DNA of 64,000 nucleotides from Humulus lupulus (GCF_963169125.1 NC_084798.1:197775481-197839480), one strand, 5' to 3'. Shown: positions 10,501 through 24,533, numbered from the stretch's first letter. The notes: a model not told the origin generated them from the sequence alone. Program-made: numbers and translations.

Positions 10501-13500
10501 CATGTAGGAGCTTTACGAAGTTTTCAAAGGGTGGCTGCCGACCTTTATTGGCAAGGAATGAGGCAAGATATTCAGAAGTTTGTGGCTGAATGTCATACAT
10601 GTCAGCAAAACAAATATATAGCTACAGCCGCTGTTTATACCGGAGCAAGTGTGGGAGGATATATCCATGGATTTATCGAAGGACTGCGACAATCTAATGG
10701 ATTTTATTCTATTTTTGTTGTTATTGATTGATTGACAAAATATGGGCATTTTATACCTCTTCGGCACCCATATACAGCAGCCACAGTAGCATCAGTTTTT
10801 GTTAAGGAAGTGGTCAAAGCTATATGGTATTCCACGATCCATTGCGTCGAATAGGGATAAAATTTTGTCAACTTATTTTGGAAGGAACTATTCAAGTTAC
10901 AAGGCACACTACTTAAGCATAGCTCGGCCTACCATCCCCAAACAGATGGCCAAACCGAAGTAGTCAATCGGTGCTTGGAAATGTATCTTCGTTGCTTTGT
11001 CAGCTCTAAACCATCACAATGGGTGAAATGGTTGTCGTGGGCGGAGTATTGGTACAACACGTCTTATCACTCTTCAGCTGGCATGATGCCTTTCAAAGCA
11101 TTGTACCACAGAGATCCACCACCAATAATTCGGTTTGAAGGGGATCATACTATTGTTTCTGCTGTTGAACAAAATTTGCAGGCTCGTGATGAGATTTTGG
11201 GCTTGCTGAAAATGAATTTGCAGCGAGCTCAACAACAAATGAAGCATCGGGCAGATAAGAAAGAAGGGACATCGAATATGGGGTTGGAGATAGAGTTTAT
11301 GTGAAACTCAAACCGTATCGGCAGAGATCATTGGCGAGGTGTAAGAATCAGAAGTTGGGACCACCTTTTTCGGACCATTTCAGATCTTATTTAAGGTGGG
11401 GCTACAGCTTACAAGCTGCAATTACCAGAAGCTGCAAAAGTACACCCTGTGTTTCATTTCTCTCTACTCAGGCCAGCTTTGGGACCTCATCAAACGTCAG
11501 CAACTCTTCCTAAAGAGTTAACAGCAGATCTTGAGTGGCTCCTTGAACCTGAAGCTGTTTTGGATGTGAGACCAGGTATACACAAGGAACAACCTTAAGC
11601 ACTAATTAAATGGATGCACCTACCAGTGTTTGAAGCTACATGGGAGAATTTCACAATCCAGCAGCAGTATCCCACTTTCCACCTTGAGGACAAGGTGCGT
11701 GTTTGGGCTGTGGTAATGATAGGCCACCATTAACATACGTGTATGCCAGGAGGGATAGGAACAAAAGGAATGACTAGTCAGCAGAGCCATTTGGCAGAGT
11801 TAGTTAGAAAGGGTTTTGTGGGGGTATGGAGGGTACACGATAGAGCCTGTATGCCTTAGAATAAATAGTCTGGGAATGGTATTGTAAGGGTTGTCCATTT
11901 GTCTGAAAACTTTATCTGTATTTGGAGAGAACCAAGCTCTCGAATTCTTGGGTATTCAATGAAAAGGCTGGCTGTTTTGAGGCAAATTGTGTTTACTGTT
12001 CTATTGAATTGCTGTAACAATCTATAATTACTTACCAGATTCACATATAATTCATGTATTAGATTTTAATTTTTTATGCACAAACTTGCATGCAAGTGCA
12101 GATATTTCTGTACCTAGATATGTGTTAAAAGTTTGTTACTTTCTCCAGAGGAATCAGCAAAGATAGATGCATGCACACATCCTGGTTCTTTTGGAAATAT
12201 GTGTATTCTTTGTGGTCAGAGGTTGGAGGAGGAGTCTGGCGTGACATTTGGTTACATTCACAAGGTATTCTTTCCTTAGGATATTTAGTTTGTGGAATTA
12301 AGAGTTTTATGTTAATAAAGAATATTGAAATAGGATAAGTTGGTGGGCTACAAAGTTTTGAGGGAAAACTATATGGTTCTTTTTGGGCAGGGATTAAGGC
12401 TTCAAAATGATGAAATCGTTCGACTACGGAGCACAGACATGAAGAGCTTATTACACCATAAAAAGCTGTGTTTGGTTCTTGATCTTGACCACACACTGCT
12501 AAATTCCACTCAACTTGTACATATGACATCAGAGGAGGAATATTTAAGAACCCAAGCAGCTTCTCCTCTTGGTAATATATATTGGATTTATATGAATTTA
12601 CTATTTTGCATCTCTCATATTGAGATTTTTTAGTTGTCTTATTTTTGCAAAAGTAGATAATTTAAAATTATTTGTTGAGCTCAAGATAATATGTGGTTTA
12701 TAAATCTCTTTTTATTTGAATGGCTAGATGTCTCTGATGGGAACCTCTTCATGTTGGAGACTATGCATATGATGACGAAATTAAGACCATATGTCCGGAG
12801 TTTTTTAAGGGAAGCAAGGAATATGTTTGAACTATATATATACACTATGGGAGACCGGCCTTATGCCTTGGCAATGGCCAAGCTGCTTGATCCTAAAAGA
12901 GAATATTTTGGCGATAGAATAATATCAAGGGATGATGGCACTGTGAAGCATCAAAAAGGTCTTGATGTGGTGCTAGGTCAAGAAAGTGCTGTCTTGATTC
13001 TTGATGATACTGAAAATGTAAGTACTTGATGGTTGATGATGCAGAGAATGTGAGTTAATAACATTTATTTTACTTCGAGTATACTTGCTGCAGAAGGGAT
13101 ATGTGTATAGTCAGTAATTACAGCCTATGTTACATTTTTTTTTATTATCGTTGTAATATTTGCAGGCTTGGACAAAGCACAAAGACAATTTAATACTGAT
13201 GGAAAGATATCATTTCTTCAGATCAAGCTGCCAGCAATTTGGATTCAATTGTAAGTCCCTCTCCGAGTTGAAGAGTGATGAAAGTGAGGTTGAAGGAGCT
13301 CTTGCGACAGTTCTCAATGTGCTTAAACAAGTGCACAGTATGTTTTTTGATGTATGTCCCCACCTTCTTGTTGCTTTGGAAATAAGCTGTGATTGCCTTT
13401 TATCTAGTATTTATTGCTAGTAAATATTTTTGTAGGAATCGGGTGATGATCCTATAAACAGAGATGTGACACAGGTAATTGTCTATTTGTGTGCCACTTT

Positions 13501-14397
13501 CTCTTTGTTATCTATTTTCTTAAAGTGTTTACTTTTCTTAGTCTAAGAAAAGTAGGTTAATTTGCTTGGGCAGTTGGGCTCCTATTTTACAAATTTTTTT
13601 TTCCCCCACAACCACTACCATCACCACCTCACCTGAAAATGTTTGATCTGTTTTTTCAGATACTTTTTTAAAACTACTTTTACACTTTTGTTTATTGTTT
13701 TGATTATGGTTTCTTGGGATTTTTTTTTTAATACCATAACATTTTTCCACTTATGATATATATTTGTTTTTTCCCTAGTGTGAAGTTTGCTACTCATTTT
13801 ATGTGCCTTTTGGGCCCTAGCAATGTAATGTTACCTGTTATGCATGTTTAGTACATAATGATATAGCAAGGTGAGAATATATAATTAATGATTCCGTTAA
13901 AAATTGTAAATGGGACTTATCGACTGTCATTATTAACTAGTTTTGATTGCTGCATGTTGATTCCTCTAAAAAAATTTATCATTTTATTTTATTTTGCCCC
14001 AAGCTTGAATTGTGCAGATTTCAAAGTCCAATGTGAAGTTTATGGATTGATTTATCATAATTTTTTGAACAATCTTCTTCTACAGGTGCTGAAAACTCTT
14101 CGAAAGGAAGTCTTGAAAGGATGTAAAATTGTTTTCAGCCGAGTTTTCCCCACCAAATATCAGGCTGAGAATCATCATCTCTGGAAGATGGCAGAGAATT
14201 TGGGTGCTACTTGTGTAACAGAACTCGATCCATCAGTGACTCATGTGGTCTCGACAGACGTTGGAACAGAGAAGTCGCGATGGGCTCAGAAAGAGAAAAA
14301 GCTTCTGGTTCATCCAAGGTGGATTGAAGCCTCAAATTATATGTGGCAAAAGCAATCTGAAGAGCTTTTTTCTATTAACCAAGTGAAAAACCAATGA
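7516..14397 (+). CDS. CPL4: RNA polymerase II CTD phosphatase-like protein (FCP1/CPL4 type)
   Basis: Predicted to remove phosphate from the heptad-repeat tail of the largest RNA polymerase II subunit in the nucleus. Coding exons: 7516-7694, 8063-8148, 12149-12264, 12391-12571, 12728-13017, 13166-13351, 13436-13474, 14086-14397. All have GT-AG borders and join in frame to 462 residues; the Arabidopsis homologue is about 440. Visible: a Ser/Glu-rich acidic N-terminus (to ~60); a cysteine motif around [14 protein letters not shown]; the FCP catalytic DLDHT (D158, D160, T162); the second acidic pair of the domain in ILDDTEN (~280); and a BRCT domain (~360-462) ending shortly before the TGA. No stop or frameshift in any exon, so the gene looks functional. 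Intron 2 is about 4 kb because it holds a Ty3/gypsy insertion. The symbol rests on recalled similarity over the full length. Confidence 0.93.
8265..8503 (+). repeat. Truncated 5' LTR of the intronic Ty3/gypsy element
   Basis: Matches 11744-11982 nearly base for base, beginning TGCCAGGAGGGATAGG. The match stops abruptly after ggctgttttgag, where the 3' copy continues for another ~55 bp, marking an internal deletion breakpoint. Confidence 0.9.
8517..11690 (+). pseudogene. Ty3/gypsy pol remnant (protease, RT, integrase, chromodomain-like)
   Basis: Protease: DSGATHNFI near 8526. Reverse transcriptase from ~9120: [17 protein letters not shown], then [13 protein letters not shown], then FFYDILIYS near 9545. 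The usual first catalytic Asp of the FFDD box is a Tyr here, so the enzyme would be inactive even without the stops. RNase H begins (ETDVSG, ~9970) and is then interrupted. Integrase: HHCC zinc region near 10480-10610 and the catalytic Glu region after QTDGQTE near 10943. A chromodomain-like tail ([15 protein letters not shown] region, HLEDKV) lies at ~11530-11690. Several in-frame stops and shifts. Confidence 0.85.
9983..10325. mobile_element. hAT-type non-autonomous element nested in the RNase H region
   Basis: Begins taggggtgaaca at ~9984, the classic end of a widespread plant hAT MITE. It is full of CCCGAA/TTCGGG short repeats in both orientations, typical of the same group. The right end (near 10310-10325) is degraded, so the boundary and TSD are uncertain. 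The RNase H coding sequence does not resume beyond it, so a deletion accompanied or followed the insertion. Confidence 0.55.
11744..12037 (+). repeat. 3' LTR of the intronic Ty3/gypsy element
   Basis: Complete 294-bp LTR with TG...CA ends, followed directly by the GATTC target duplication. It contains AATAAA-like sequence in its middle part, which could act as an intronic polyadenylation signal in the sense orientation of the host gene. Confidence 0.88.
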
Positions 14398-15700
14398 CAT
14401 TCTTTCATTACCCCTTACTCTGACTAGTTATATGACCCTTTTGAGTTCATACTCTTGCACTTGATATAAGTTCGACCTCTATGATCTTATTCAATCAGTG
14501 CTGAAAAATCCATTTTGACTATAGAAATCTGAGTATCTCATTTTGTAAATGTTTGGTTTATTACTTATTAACGAGCAGGCTTCTATTTTAGATTGCTAAC
14601 TGCTAAGTTGGAACATATATTTTCTCTTCACAATTTAAGAGTACTGGACCATGTAATATCTTGTACTTAGCAGCCGAGGCTGTTTTTAGCTTTTTATTTC
14701 ACTTGGTTTTGCATTGTAAAAACTTGGAAGCTTTTCATTACCGACATGAATGAGGTTATACCAAGTTGCATGTTAGAGGAATATGGAGGAACTTTGGTTT
14801 GTTCTAAACCATAAACTTAGACTGCAAGCTCTTCAAGTTCATTAACCCTGCTACTAAGATGATGAGAAATTGATCTGAAATTGCTGTAACTTTGGCTCTA
14901 ATGAACTATTTTAAAAGTGTTTCCCAATATGACTTCTTGTGCAACACATTTATGACCTTGAATTTCATTGTTGGTGATCTTATCTAGAAAGTTGTAGCAG
15001 TGGCTTAAGGATGCAATAGACCCATATACTAACATGTTCAGATAAATGTAGGCATAAAGAGTCATCTTGAAAAAACACCCCAAAAAAATATTGAAGCTTA
15101 AAATTACTCTCTTATTCAGGTCACAAAATGACATGTCTTATGTGCTAAAGAAGTTTAATAGCAATTCAAAATCCTTAAGTCAACAAAATATTCTTAATTT
15201 CTGCTAATTTGGCACACAATCCATGCCAACTTGCTTGCTTCCCTAGAAAAAGACTAGATTTTCACATCTTGAAAACAAAATGCAAACTTCTCCAACAACA
15301 AATTAAATTCCCGTGTCCCTTTTGGATTGGATTGATTGGTAAACTATGTGCCAAAATTTGGCTAAAGAAGCGGGCAAGAAAAAAAATAGAGTTAGGCAGC
15401 CACAACTTTCAATTTCATCCCCAATCGTATGAGAAGTGAATGGTGGTTTAACTTTAGTTGGCATTTATAGCCAATTGGACTTTGGTTTTAGCTTAATAGT
15501 TTTGAGTGATGTGAAAACTTGCACATGGGAATGTGTCTAAGTGTATATTTCAATGGGTTCAATGTAGGACAAACATAAGGGATTAGGACAACAAAGGTGA
15601 CATTTATTGAGGACCACATGGAAACCCATATGGATGAATAGAGAGAGAAATTTTGGATTTGATTCTTGAACATAATTAAACTTTGGAAATATAACATTTT
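14398..15700. other. 3' flank of the CPL4-like gene
   Basis: Contains the 3' UTR at its start; the poly(A) site cannot be fixed by eye. Short open frames on both strands (for example near 14898-15134 and 15209-15439) show no recognisable domain and no plausible promoter. No other gene called. Confidence 0.4.
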
Positions 15701-17455
15701 ATTCTCTCTATTTTACTTATGTATCTACTAATATCTCCATATTTTCAATAATATCAATATATACATCTATATTTGACAAAATAATAATTAAAAAAACAAT
15801 TGTTTTCTTCCTCAAAAAATGTCTTAATATTTAGAAAAAAGAAAAAGAAAAATGTTGTTACAAAAATCTAAAAAAAATACTTATAATGCTTAATGTAAAT
15901 TCTTATTTATTTTAATTTAAAAAAAAATTATATTAGCTATTTTTTTTATAAATATTTATAGTTCCTGATAAATTTTAGACTTTTTTAAGAAATGAAACTG
16001 AAGATTTGAAGCCTTATTTAAAATAAATTTGATCAAAATTGAGTTCAAGAAAAACTTTATATTATTTTCTCAAATATATAAACATATTTTGGTACTATTA
16101 AAAATATAACTTTTTAATATTGGAAGTGTGTAATTTTGATTTTTTTGGATATCATACTAATGTTGAATAGAAATACAACTCTCCGGCAATTATTAAGACT
16201 TTTACATGGATTCTCCGGCAATTATTAAGACTTTCAGATGAATCATGTGAAACACTCTTTCTTAAGGACCACCAATCACTGTTTTTTTTTTTTGGGATAA
16301 CTTGAAAAATACCCAGTTTTAGGATTAGTTAACTAAAAATAGCTACTAATAATATTTAGTTGAATATTACCCACTTTTTTAAGCACATTTCCCATATTAC
16401 CCTTAAAACACTACTAGAAATCCAATGTAAAAATCTCAATCTTTGCCTCTGTCGTGTCATTTACTTCCCTTTTTAAATAATATTCCACTGTGAGTTCCAC
16501 TAGACTACTGTATAATGGGTAGAGTCATTAATAGTTTGAGTATTAATCAAAGAGTTTTAAAAAGTATGTAAAAATTAAAGAGGTTAACTTAAATTTGGTA
16601 CTAGGTGTAATTTTCACCTTTTTTTTTTTTTTTTCTATATAGAAGTTACATAACAAAACTCTTAGGATACACATACACATATTATCGTATTAAATTTTAA
16701 ACGTTAAAAACCAATTTTTTTTCTCTATCAACTATTTTACTAAACTCCTCCCCTCTAGAGTTATAATAAAAATGCACTGTCATCATTAGAGATCACGTTC
16801 AAACTCACAAAAGAAGCGCAATCTCATAAGTATTTCTTTTGGTGTGTTTTATCGGATTGAAAATTATTGTAAATAGAAAGATGATCATCGATTAACATAT
16901 TTTGGACTAGATTATATACAATATATAATTTGTAACATGTAATGAATTAAAAAAAAAATCTATTTTACTAAACTCAAATTTTAGTCTTTTTGCTGGATGT
17001 GGCTCTTAGATTATCCCTTTCTTAATAGTAACCCTAATGATTTATCAAAGAAATAACTCACAAAGTGAGTGAGTTATCAAGCTCCATTAACTTTCTCCCA
17101 GTAAATCCATCACGGTATTCTTCTTCTAAAGGGAAGTTTAAAGAAAAGGAACGAAGATTTAGTGTTGTACGTAACATGTCAGCTTAATCAAAATGGAGGA
17201 GAATAAACTGTAATAAAATACAAAAGAAGCAAAGCCAAAATAAAGAGTGAACAACACAACGTACAAATAAGGTAGTAACACCATTAAATTCTGAAACTAC
17301 AGAATCAATAATATTAGGTGGGCATTTAGTCATGTGATAATAATGACAACTCGATACTTCTCTTTGGGGATCATAATTATTACTCTGGTCTGGTCAATTG
17401 TGCCGGTGATGCATGTGATTAAGATTAAAGATGTCTTTAATTCTATCTTTGATTG

Positions 17456-17490
<35 letters not shown>

Positions 17491-17950
17491 ATATACACAA
17501 TGTAGAGCTTTATATATATAATGATCTTATAATTAATATAGCATATGCATGAGTGGCCAATATTTCATATATAGCTAGCTTATCCTAACATCGTATAAAA
17601 GAAAAGCTGTGTGCACACACAATTATTTGTCTTGTGAAGTGACTTTTTGTGATGCAAAAAATGACAAAAATTCTCATTAGGTACCCACTTGTCATTCACT
17701 CAAATCTCACCAAGTAATAATTTTTAGACATTGTATCTAAATATAATCAAACACAACTCAATTTGTTTCTAGTACGTTTCCTACCTGTGATGTTTTCATT
17801 CGTTTACTTAACACATCCACAAGAAAACATAATCAAAATGGTATTTCCGATAAAAATAAAAATAAAATGTTCCTAATAATATGGAAAGCTTGACAAGTGT
17901 TTCGAATCTCTATAATTATCATATTATATTTATATATTTTTGGAGGTATG
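15701..17950. other. Gene-less AT-rich stretch
   Basis: Contains a short tandem duplication at 16181-16240 (ctccggcaattattaagact twice), transposon-like debris at 16290-16400, and a (CT)n microsatellite at 17458-17486. No coding frame above about 60 codons is supportable. Confidence 0.4.
17458..17486. repeat. (CT)n microsatellite
   Basis: About fourteen uninterrupted CT units, followed by a TATATATA stretch. Such tracts are common in plant 5' leaders, but no coding exon follows here. Confidence 0.85.
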
Positions 17951-18758
17951 TCTATATACTAGTAAAAGCAACTTATAATATATATGTTTGATTAGTTTTA
18001 AAATTATAAATATTATTTATAATTTTAATAAAAATTAATTTATTATTTTTTTAAAAATTAATATATATATAATAAAATAAACTATTGTTCCATTGTAAAT
18101 ATAAATATTTATATTAATAATCTTTACACATCTAAACACAACGTTGACATAAATATATATTTACATGATACATATATATATAAAATACAATAATATTTAA
18201 AAAGAAATTAATAATAGAAATAAAATAAGAATATAAAAAAGTTATAGTATAGACAGTAAAGTATATGCATCAACTATTTTTAGTTTCTAATATATCTTGT
18301 AATGTCTTTTGGTAAATATTTTGATGAAAAAAAGAGTAATTACTTGATAAAAACTAAACTATTACACAAAGTTATAAGATATAAAAAATAATATGTATGC
18401 TTTTATTATTTTTAAATAAATATAATTTAAGTATTTAAATGATCTAAAATATCATATTTTAATTAATTTTTTTGTTATTTAAGTTTATGTTTGTTCTAGT
18501 TTTTGAATTTTAGAGTGACGACAAAAAATTATATATTTAATATAATATTAAGTTTAATTAAATTTTATTTAAGTTATAAAATGCATGATTTTATTATTTT
18601 CAAATAATTATTATTGTAAAATATCTAAAAAATATCTTATTTTGATTTATTTAATTATTTTTATTTAAGTTTCAATATTTATAATTTACGGTTAAATATA
18701 AAAATATTATGTTAAAGATACATATTTTTTATATAGAAGATATATATATATATATATA
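17951..18758 (+). repeat. Dispersed AT-rich repeat R1, forward copy
   Basis: Begins tctatatactagtaaaagc and ends with atatagaagatatatat. The central phrase (atgcatcaactatttttag, 18265-18283) and the following ~120 bp recur near 22970 and, inverted, near 24060-24180. Non-coding. The TC start and AT-rich character would suit a Helitron relic, but I do not see a convincing 3' hairpin plus CTRR end, so the class is open. Confidence 0.55.
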
Positions 18759-19292
18759 ATTGATTGTTGAATTGTTGTTGTTAAGAGTGACAACACAACA
18801 ATTATATAGCATATGCATATTGTTGAAGATCAACATTTAGGTAAGTAGTATATAATATAACGTGATATCATCCCAAAATTACAATTATTATAGTATTTTA
18901 TTATATAATATTTCATTTGGGATTTCTAGTTAGAACTATAATTATTTGCACAGATGTACCAATAGAATAGAGATAAATTAAGATGAGCATGCAGTTTTTG
19001 GGGTCTGAGTTACCTAAAAAAATCGATCTGGGACTTGACATAAAGTACTAGCTAATTTAATTCTTTGTCACAATGATGTGACTGATTCCCAAATATCATG
19101 TTATAAGAAAACAAAACTCCATTATTGAGGTGTTCTTACTTAATATTGGTCAAGACTGACCGTTAGTTTTATCATCAAGAATATACAGGCTTGGTTTCAA
19201 AGCCCGTTAATATATTATTTATCGCATTGGATTTGTATATACTTCCATAAATTATACATATCACTGTCTTATAATAATAATAATAATAATAA

Positions 19293-19323
<31 letters not shown>

Positions 19324-22139
19324 AAAATTGTGTTTTGTATTGTATGTGTTAGATTCTTTTTTTGTACTGTAGTTGGCGATACTTTTATTTTTATATTTAT
19401 TTATGTTGATGTACGTAATTCATTCTACTTAACTAAATTCTTAAGTTTGTAAATATCTATGGATTTTTTAATTGAGTTGAGTTGATATTACACAATTGTC
19501 AATTAACACAGTATTAATGATCATTTTTATTACTTAGTTTCTTAACAATTGGAATTTGGTCATAAGAATTTCCTTATATATATATATATTAAAAATTGAA
19601 AAGTCGGTCATTTGCTTAGATATCACATTATCACCCATAATATATAAGAAAATAATTCAAATTGTATCATAATTATATATTATAATTTTGTGTAGATACT
19701 TTAGGAGAGGAAAGACATTCTATTATTATTATTATATAGTAACTTAAAATTTGAGCATGACAATAACAGATATTATTACCATGTTTTTGGTATATATATG
19801 TAATGAAATTTATATTTAAATATAAAAGAAAATAATTTGACGTAACTGTTACAATGACGGGACAAAAATATGTAGCTCGAGTATATTTCTACCAATTTAT
19901 ATATAGATCATATAAAAAGACAGTTAATTATGTGCTCTCTTATTATTTTATTATATATGTTTTTTTACTATACACAATCTAGCTAATTATTAGTGATGTG
20001 TGCCAAATTAAAAATAATTAATTCATATATTATATACATGTATATGTATATATAAGACAAGGGCAAAACTAAAATAGTGACATTTGAGATCAAATACATG
20101 GTTCATATAGTTTTCATTGATCCATTCAATCACAGTATGTGGCTGTTATTTTTTTCTTAATTATTTAGTTCATTATATATTATTAATACTATTTATTTTA
20201 TTTTAATTCTAAAACAAGTCGGCTTCCAAGCGTGGCCATACAAAGTACTATATTTTAATCTAAGCCAAGGATTAATTTTGGGCATTTAATCTTATTTTTT
20301 TAATTACGACCCTAAAATCAACAATGTTTTTGTAAATATAGTTCGAATATTTATATGAAAATTATATTATTATGTTTTGTATAATATATTGACCTCATTT
20401 TTCTTTTAATTTGGTCATCTTAATTTGTGCCGTTGGTGTGCTTAATTATTGTTTCTTGTGAGCGACTTTATATGGTAAGTAGCTCATAGAAAAAGATGAT
20501 ATGATTAAAAGTCATTATATATATCAAATCAAACCCCACCTGCACACAATATTTTCCACTTTGTAATCACACGCACATCTCCTCAGTATAAATAGTACGT
20601 TGATAAAGATTTTTTTTTTATTTTAACGATTTTTTATTAAATAGAATATTTTTATATTTAACAATAAATTATAAATATTTTGTTAAACATAAAAATATTA
20701 TGTTAAAATTATCTGAATAAAAATAAAAACTATTAAAATTAATAATTTTTGTTATTTACATATTTATTATATAGAAGAGATATAAACATTTATTATGACT
20801 ATTAATTTTAAATAAAATTCCCAGCACACGTGTGGAACATATATAAATATTTATATAAATATATATTTGCATTTAAATTATTGTTAATTTCTCGCAAAAA
20901 TATATATGGTACGTACACAATTAATTTATATAATAGTGTAAGTGCGTACATTATTGTTAATTTGATTAAAAAAATAGTTAGGCAATAAACTAATACTGAT
21001 ATACTGTAATTTATAATACGTGGTCAAGATGCATGGGCTCGATTATATATGTCACACTTTAATTTTTGGTGCTAATAGCATTTTTAATTTTTAATAAGGA
21101 GATTTTATTATAATTTTTTTGTAAAATTTTAAATTACAGTAATATTTTTTAATTTAATTTAAATATAAATTAAAAAATAGAGCAAATATTTAGTGGGCTA
21201 GTGTCCTAACTCGGTAATTGGCTCCGTTACTGTATATATATATATAAAAATATTTCAGATAATTAAGTTTGTATAGTTTCTTGCATATCTTTCTTAAATT
21301 TTTATATATATGTCAAAAATAAGATATATACACTATATATAGTTATTGTATGAAATGTACAAAATGATGTATCAAATAGACACAATTATGTATATATTTA
21401 ATAAAAGTTTTATAAATTAAAATATTATTTATTGGATCATGATTGAGATTTTTAACTACACCGCATAGTTAATTGCACACAATATCATATTTCTATATCT
21501 CTTCTATATAAAAAAATATCTACATAACATAAATTTTTTATTTTAACGATTTATTTTGTTAACTTTAATAAAATATTCTAAATATTTAATAGAATATATT
21601 TTAAAAATTAATTAAAAATAGATATTTATTAATTATATTAATATATTTCAAATTTAAATTTAAATGTTGTAAAATATCATTATTATAATAATATATAATA
21701 TAATTTCTCAAATAAAAAAAATATATAATACAAAACTAGATACTTAATAATTATATTAATATGAATTTAAATATTATTATAACAATATTTAATACAAAAC
21801 TAGATATTTAATACTTATATTAATATAAATTTAAATATTCTAAAATATCATTATAATAATATATATAATACATAACTTAAATTTCTATTAAAAAAAATTA
21901 TCATTTGTGTTTAAAAAAGTTATCATATTATATATATTATAAACAAATTATAAACATTGTTTTGGTTTAATTTTTCATTTAATATGGTTATGTTATTTCT
22001 TTTATATATAATATTTTATTTATTTATTTGAAATTTATATGACATTAATATAAATTTAATAAAAGTAATTAATAAATCTTATAAATAAAACTAAGCAAAC
22101 ATACATATTTTGCACTTTGTTTGTATCTAGTTGCTAATT
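18759..22139. other. AT-rich desert with degraded R1 pieces
   Basis: No gene. R1 tail-like fragments are visible near 20608-20785 and, inverted, near 21480-21600 (ttttattttaacgattt flanked by tatatctcttctatata). A compound microsatellite lies at 19271-19324. The rest is AT-rich low-complexity sequence. Confidence 0.4.
19271..19324. repeat. Compound (AAT)n(AAG)n microsatellite
   Basis: Uninterrupted AAT-type triplets change without a spacer to about ten AAG triplets. Confidence 0.85.
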
Positions 22140-23230
22140 CACAGTAGATTATATTATATGTTTAATATGATATTATTCTAATAAATGAGTTTAAGTTTAA
22201 TTAAATTTTATTTAAATTACAAAATATATGATTTTATTATTTTTAAATAATTATCATTGTAAAATATCTCAAAAATATCATATTTTAATTTGTTTAATTA
22301 TTTATTATTTTTAAATAACTATCATGGTAAAATATCTAAAAAATATCCTATTTTAATTTTCTTAATTATTTATTTTATTTTATTTAAGTTTAAGTGTTTA
22401 CAAACTACCGTTACATATAAGAATATTCTGTTAAATATAATAATATTCCGTTAAAGTTAACATTAAAAAAAATAAAAAATCGTTAAAACAAAAAATTTCC
22501 GTTATCAACACACTTATTATATAGAAGATATATATATATACTAGGTAAAAATAGCTTGCAATGCACGTTTGTTTAGTTTTAAAGTTATAAACATGCTTAT
22601 TCAAATATGTATTTATTTTTATTATTTTTTAATCATCATATAAATTTTAAATAAATAAAAAAAAATATGTTTAATATAATGTATGACATAAATGTATTAA
22701 AAAATTAGGGTAAAACATTGTCTGTAATTTTAATGAAAATCGGTTCACTTTGTTTTTTTAATATATAATAGAATGAATTACAGTTCTATAGTACACATAT
22801 ATTTATGTCAATAATCTCTACATATATGACATAAAAACACAAAATTGACATAGATATATATATATTTAAATGGCTACATGACATGTATATATTTTACAAT
22901 AATATTTAAAAAGAAATTAATAATAGAATAAAATAAGAATAGAAAAAGTCATAGTGTAGAGTAGTATACATGCATAAATTATTTTTAGTTTCTAATGCAA
23001 CTCGCAATGTCTTTTGGCGAATTTGATGAAGAAAAAGAGCTCCAATCACTTGATAAAAAATAAAATATCACACAAAATATTTTATTTTAGTTAATTTATT
23101 TAATTTGATTTAAGTTTAAATCATGTTTATAATCTACCGTTAAGTATAAAAATATTCTATTATATATAAGAATATTCTTTTAAAATTTTCGAAAAAAAAT
23201 TAAAAAACCGTTAAATAAAAAATTTACATA
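22140..23230 (+). repeat. Two R1 copies head to tail (one tail fragment, one longer copy)
   Basis: 22140-22535 matches the right half of R1 and ends in attatatagaagatatata. The next bases (actaggtaaaaatagc, ~22541) are the R1 left end, and the copy continues through the ttttggcgaatttgatgaag region near 23015. Internally deleted relative to the 17951 copy. Confidence 0.5.
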
Positions 23231-24533
23231 TGCCCAGCATTATAATCATAACTCTTAGTTAACTTTACTAAATAAGTGTACTAAATATATATATATATAT
23301 TAAGCCAATAATAATTAAGAAAGAACTAAGGTGGGACTGAGCTTTATATATAAGAAGGTCGTTGAAGTACTCATGCAAACGTATTATTATTATTTTGAAC
23401 TTTATAAAGTAATATATATGGACACATGGTATAGTTTAGCTAGAATCTAAAGCATTATTAGTTGTTGATTATCTTTGAAATTTTCAGTATAACCATAGAT
23501 TTAGTTACGTGTATATATACACATGGCCACCAGTATATCCTCACAAAATGTCAACAAGTAATAATAACATCATTAGTTTGATATATAAACCACTTACGCG
23601 TGTTTAATTTGCAGATGAAAATGATCGATTTGACATAAATATATATATATATATAAATTGACACCAATAATATAATTAAAATTTAACTGATGGTAGGTGA
23701 ATGCCCTTACATATATAAATATATAACATATGATTCATTAAAAACAATTTGACTTAAATTTAAATAAAATTAAATAAATAATAATTAAAAAATTAAAATA
23801 AAATATTTTACAATGATAATTATTTAAAAATAATAAAATCATATATTTTATAACTTAAATAAAATTTAATTAAACTTAATATTATATTAAACATATAATA
23901 TATACTCTGTTTGTTGTCACTGCCAAATTAAAAAAACTAGAACAGATATAAACTTAAATATAAATAAATTAAAATATGATATTTTAAAAATATTTTATGA
24001 TAATTTAAATTCCTAAATCATATTTATTTAAAAATAATAAAGACATACATACCATTTTTTATCTTATAAATTTGTGTGATAGTTTGTTTTTTATCAAGTG
24101 ATTGTAGCTCTTTTTCTTCATCAAATTCATCAAAAGACATTGTGAGATATATTAAAAACTAAAAATAGTTGATGCATATATACTATTGTCTACATTATGG
24201 CTTTTTCTATTATTATTTTATTTCTGTTGACGCGGTTCTTCGGCAACAAATAATTATATAAATAAGGAGAGGGATTAGTGCTAAGTGATGAACCGTAATA
24301 GATGAATAATCTCCAAGGAAGATTATAACTCGAATATTTTTTTAGGTGGTTCAAATGTTAAAATCCTTCTAGTCCACCAGCTAATATTATTGATATATCT
24401 CTGAAATTCCTTACAGGATATTTTTTTAAAAATTAGAAAACCCATTGTAACTCCCATTTTCTTTTTACAAATTATAACAATTATGAAAGATAAGAGAAGA
24501 TATTTTTTATTCATTTTTGAGTGCATTACAATG

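Larger units (their letters stand above)
8265..12037 (+). mobile_element. Decayed Ty3/gypsy chromovirus in intron 2 of the CPL4-like gene
   Basis: The element starts TGCCAGG (8265) and ends TTACCA (12037), flanked by the 5-bp duplication GATTC at 8260-8264 and 12038-12042. It lies in the same orientation as the host gene. The 5' LTR is missing its last ~55 bp, together with the primer site, gag and the start of pol: sequence jumps at ~8503 straight into protease. Remaining order is protease, reverse transcriptase, start of RNase H, a nested repeat, integrase and a chromodomain-like tail. Many stops and frameshifts make it dead. By eye the surviving ~239 bp of the LTRs differ by about ten substitutions and two indels. 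Confidence 0.9.

Noticed and set aside
15209..15439. 76-codon open frame downstream of the CPL4-like gene
   Set aside because: No recognisable motif, no promoter or poly(A) arrangement, and flanked by AT-rich sequence.
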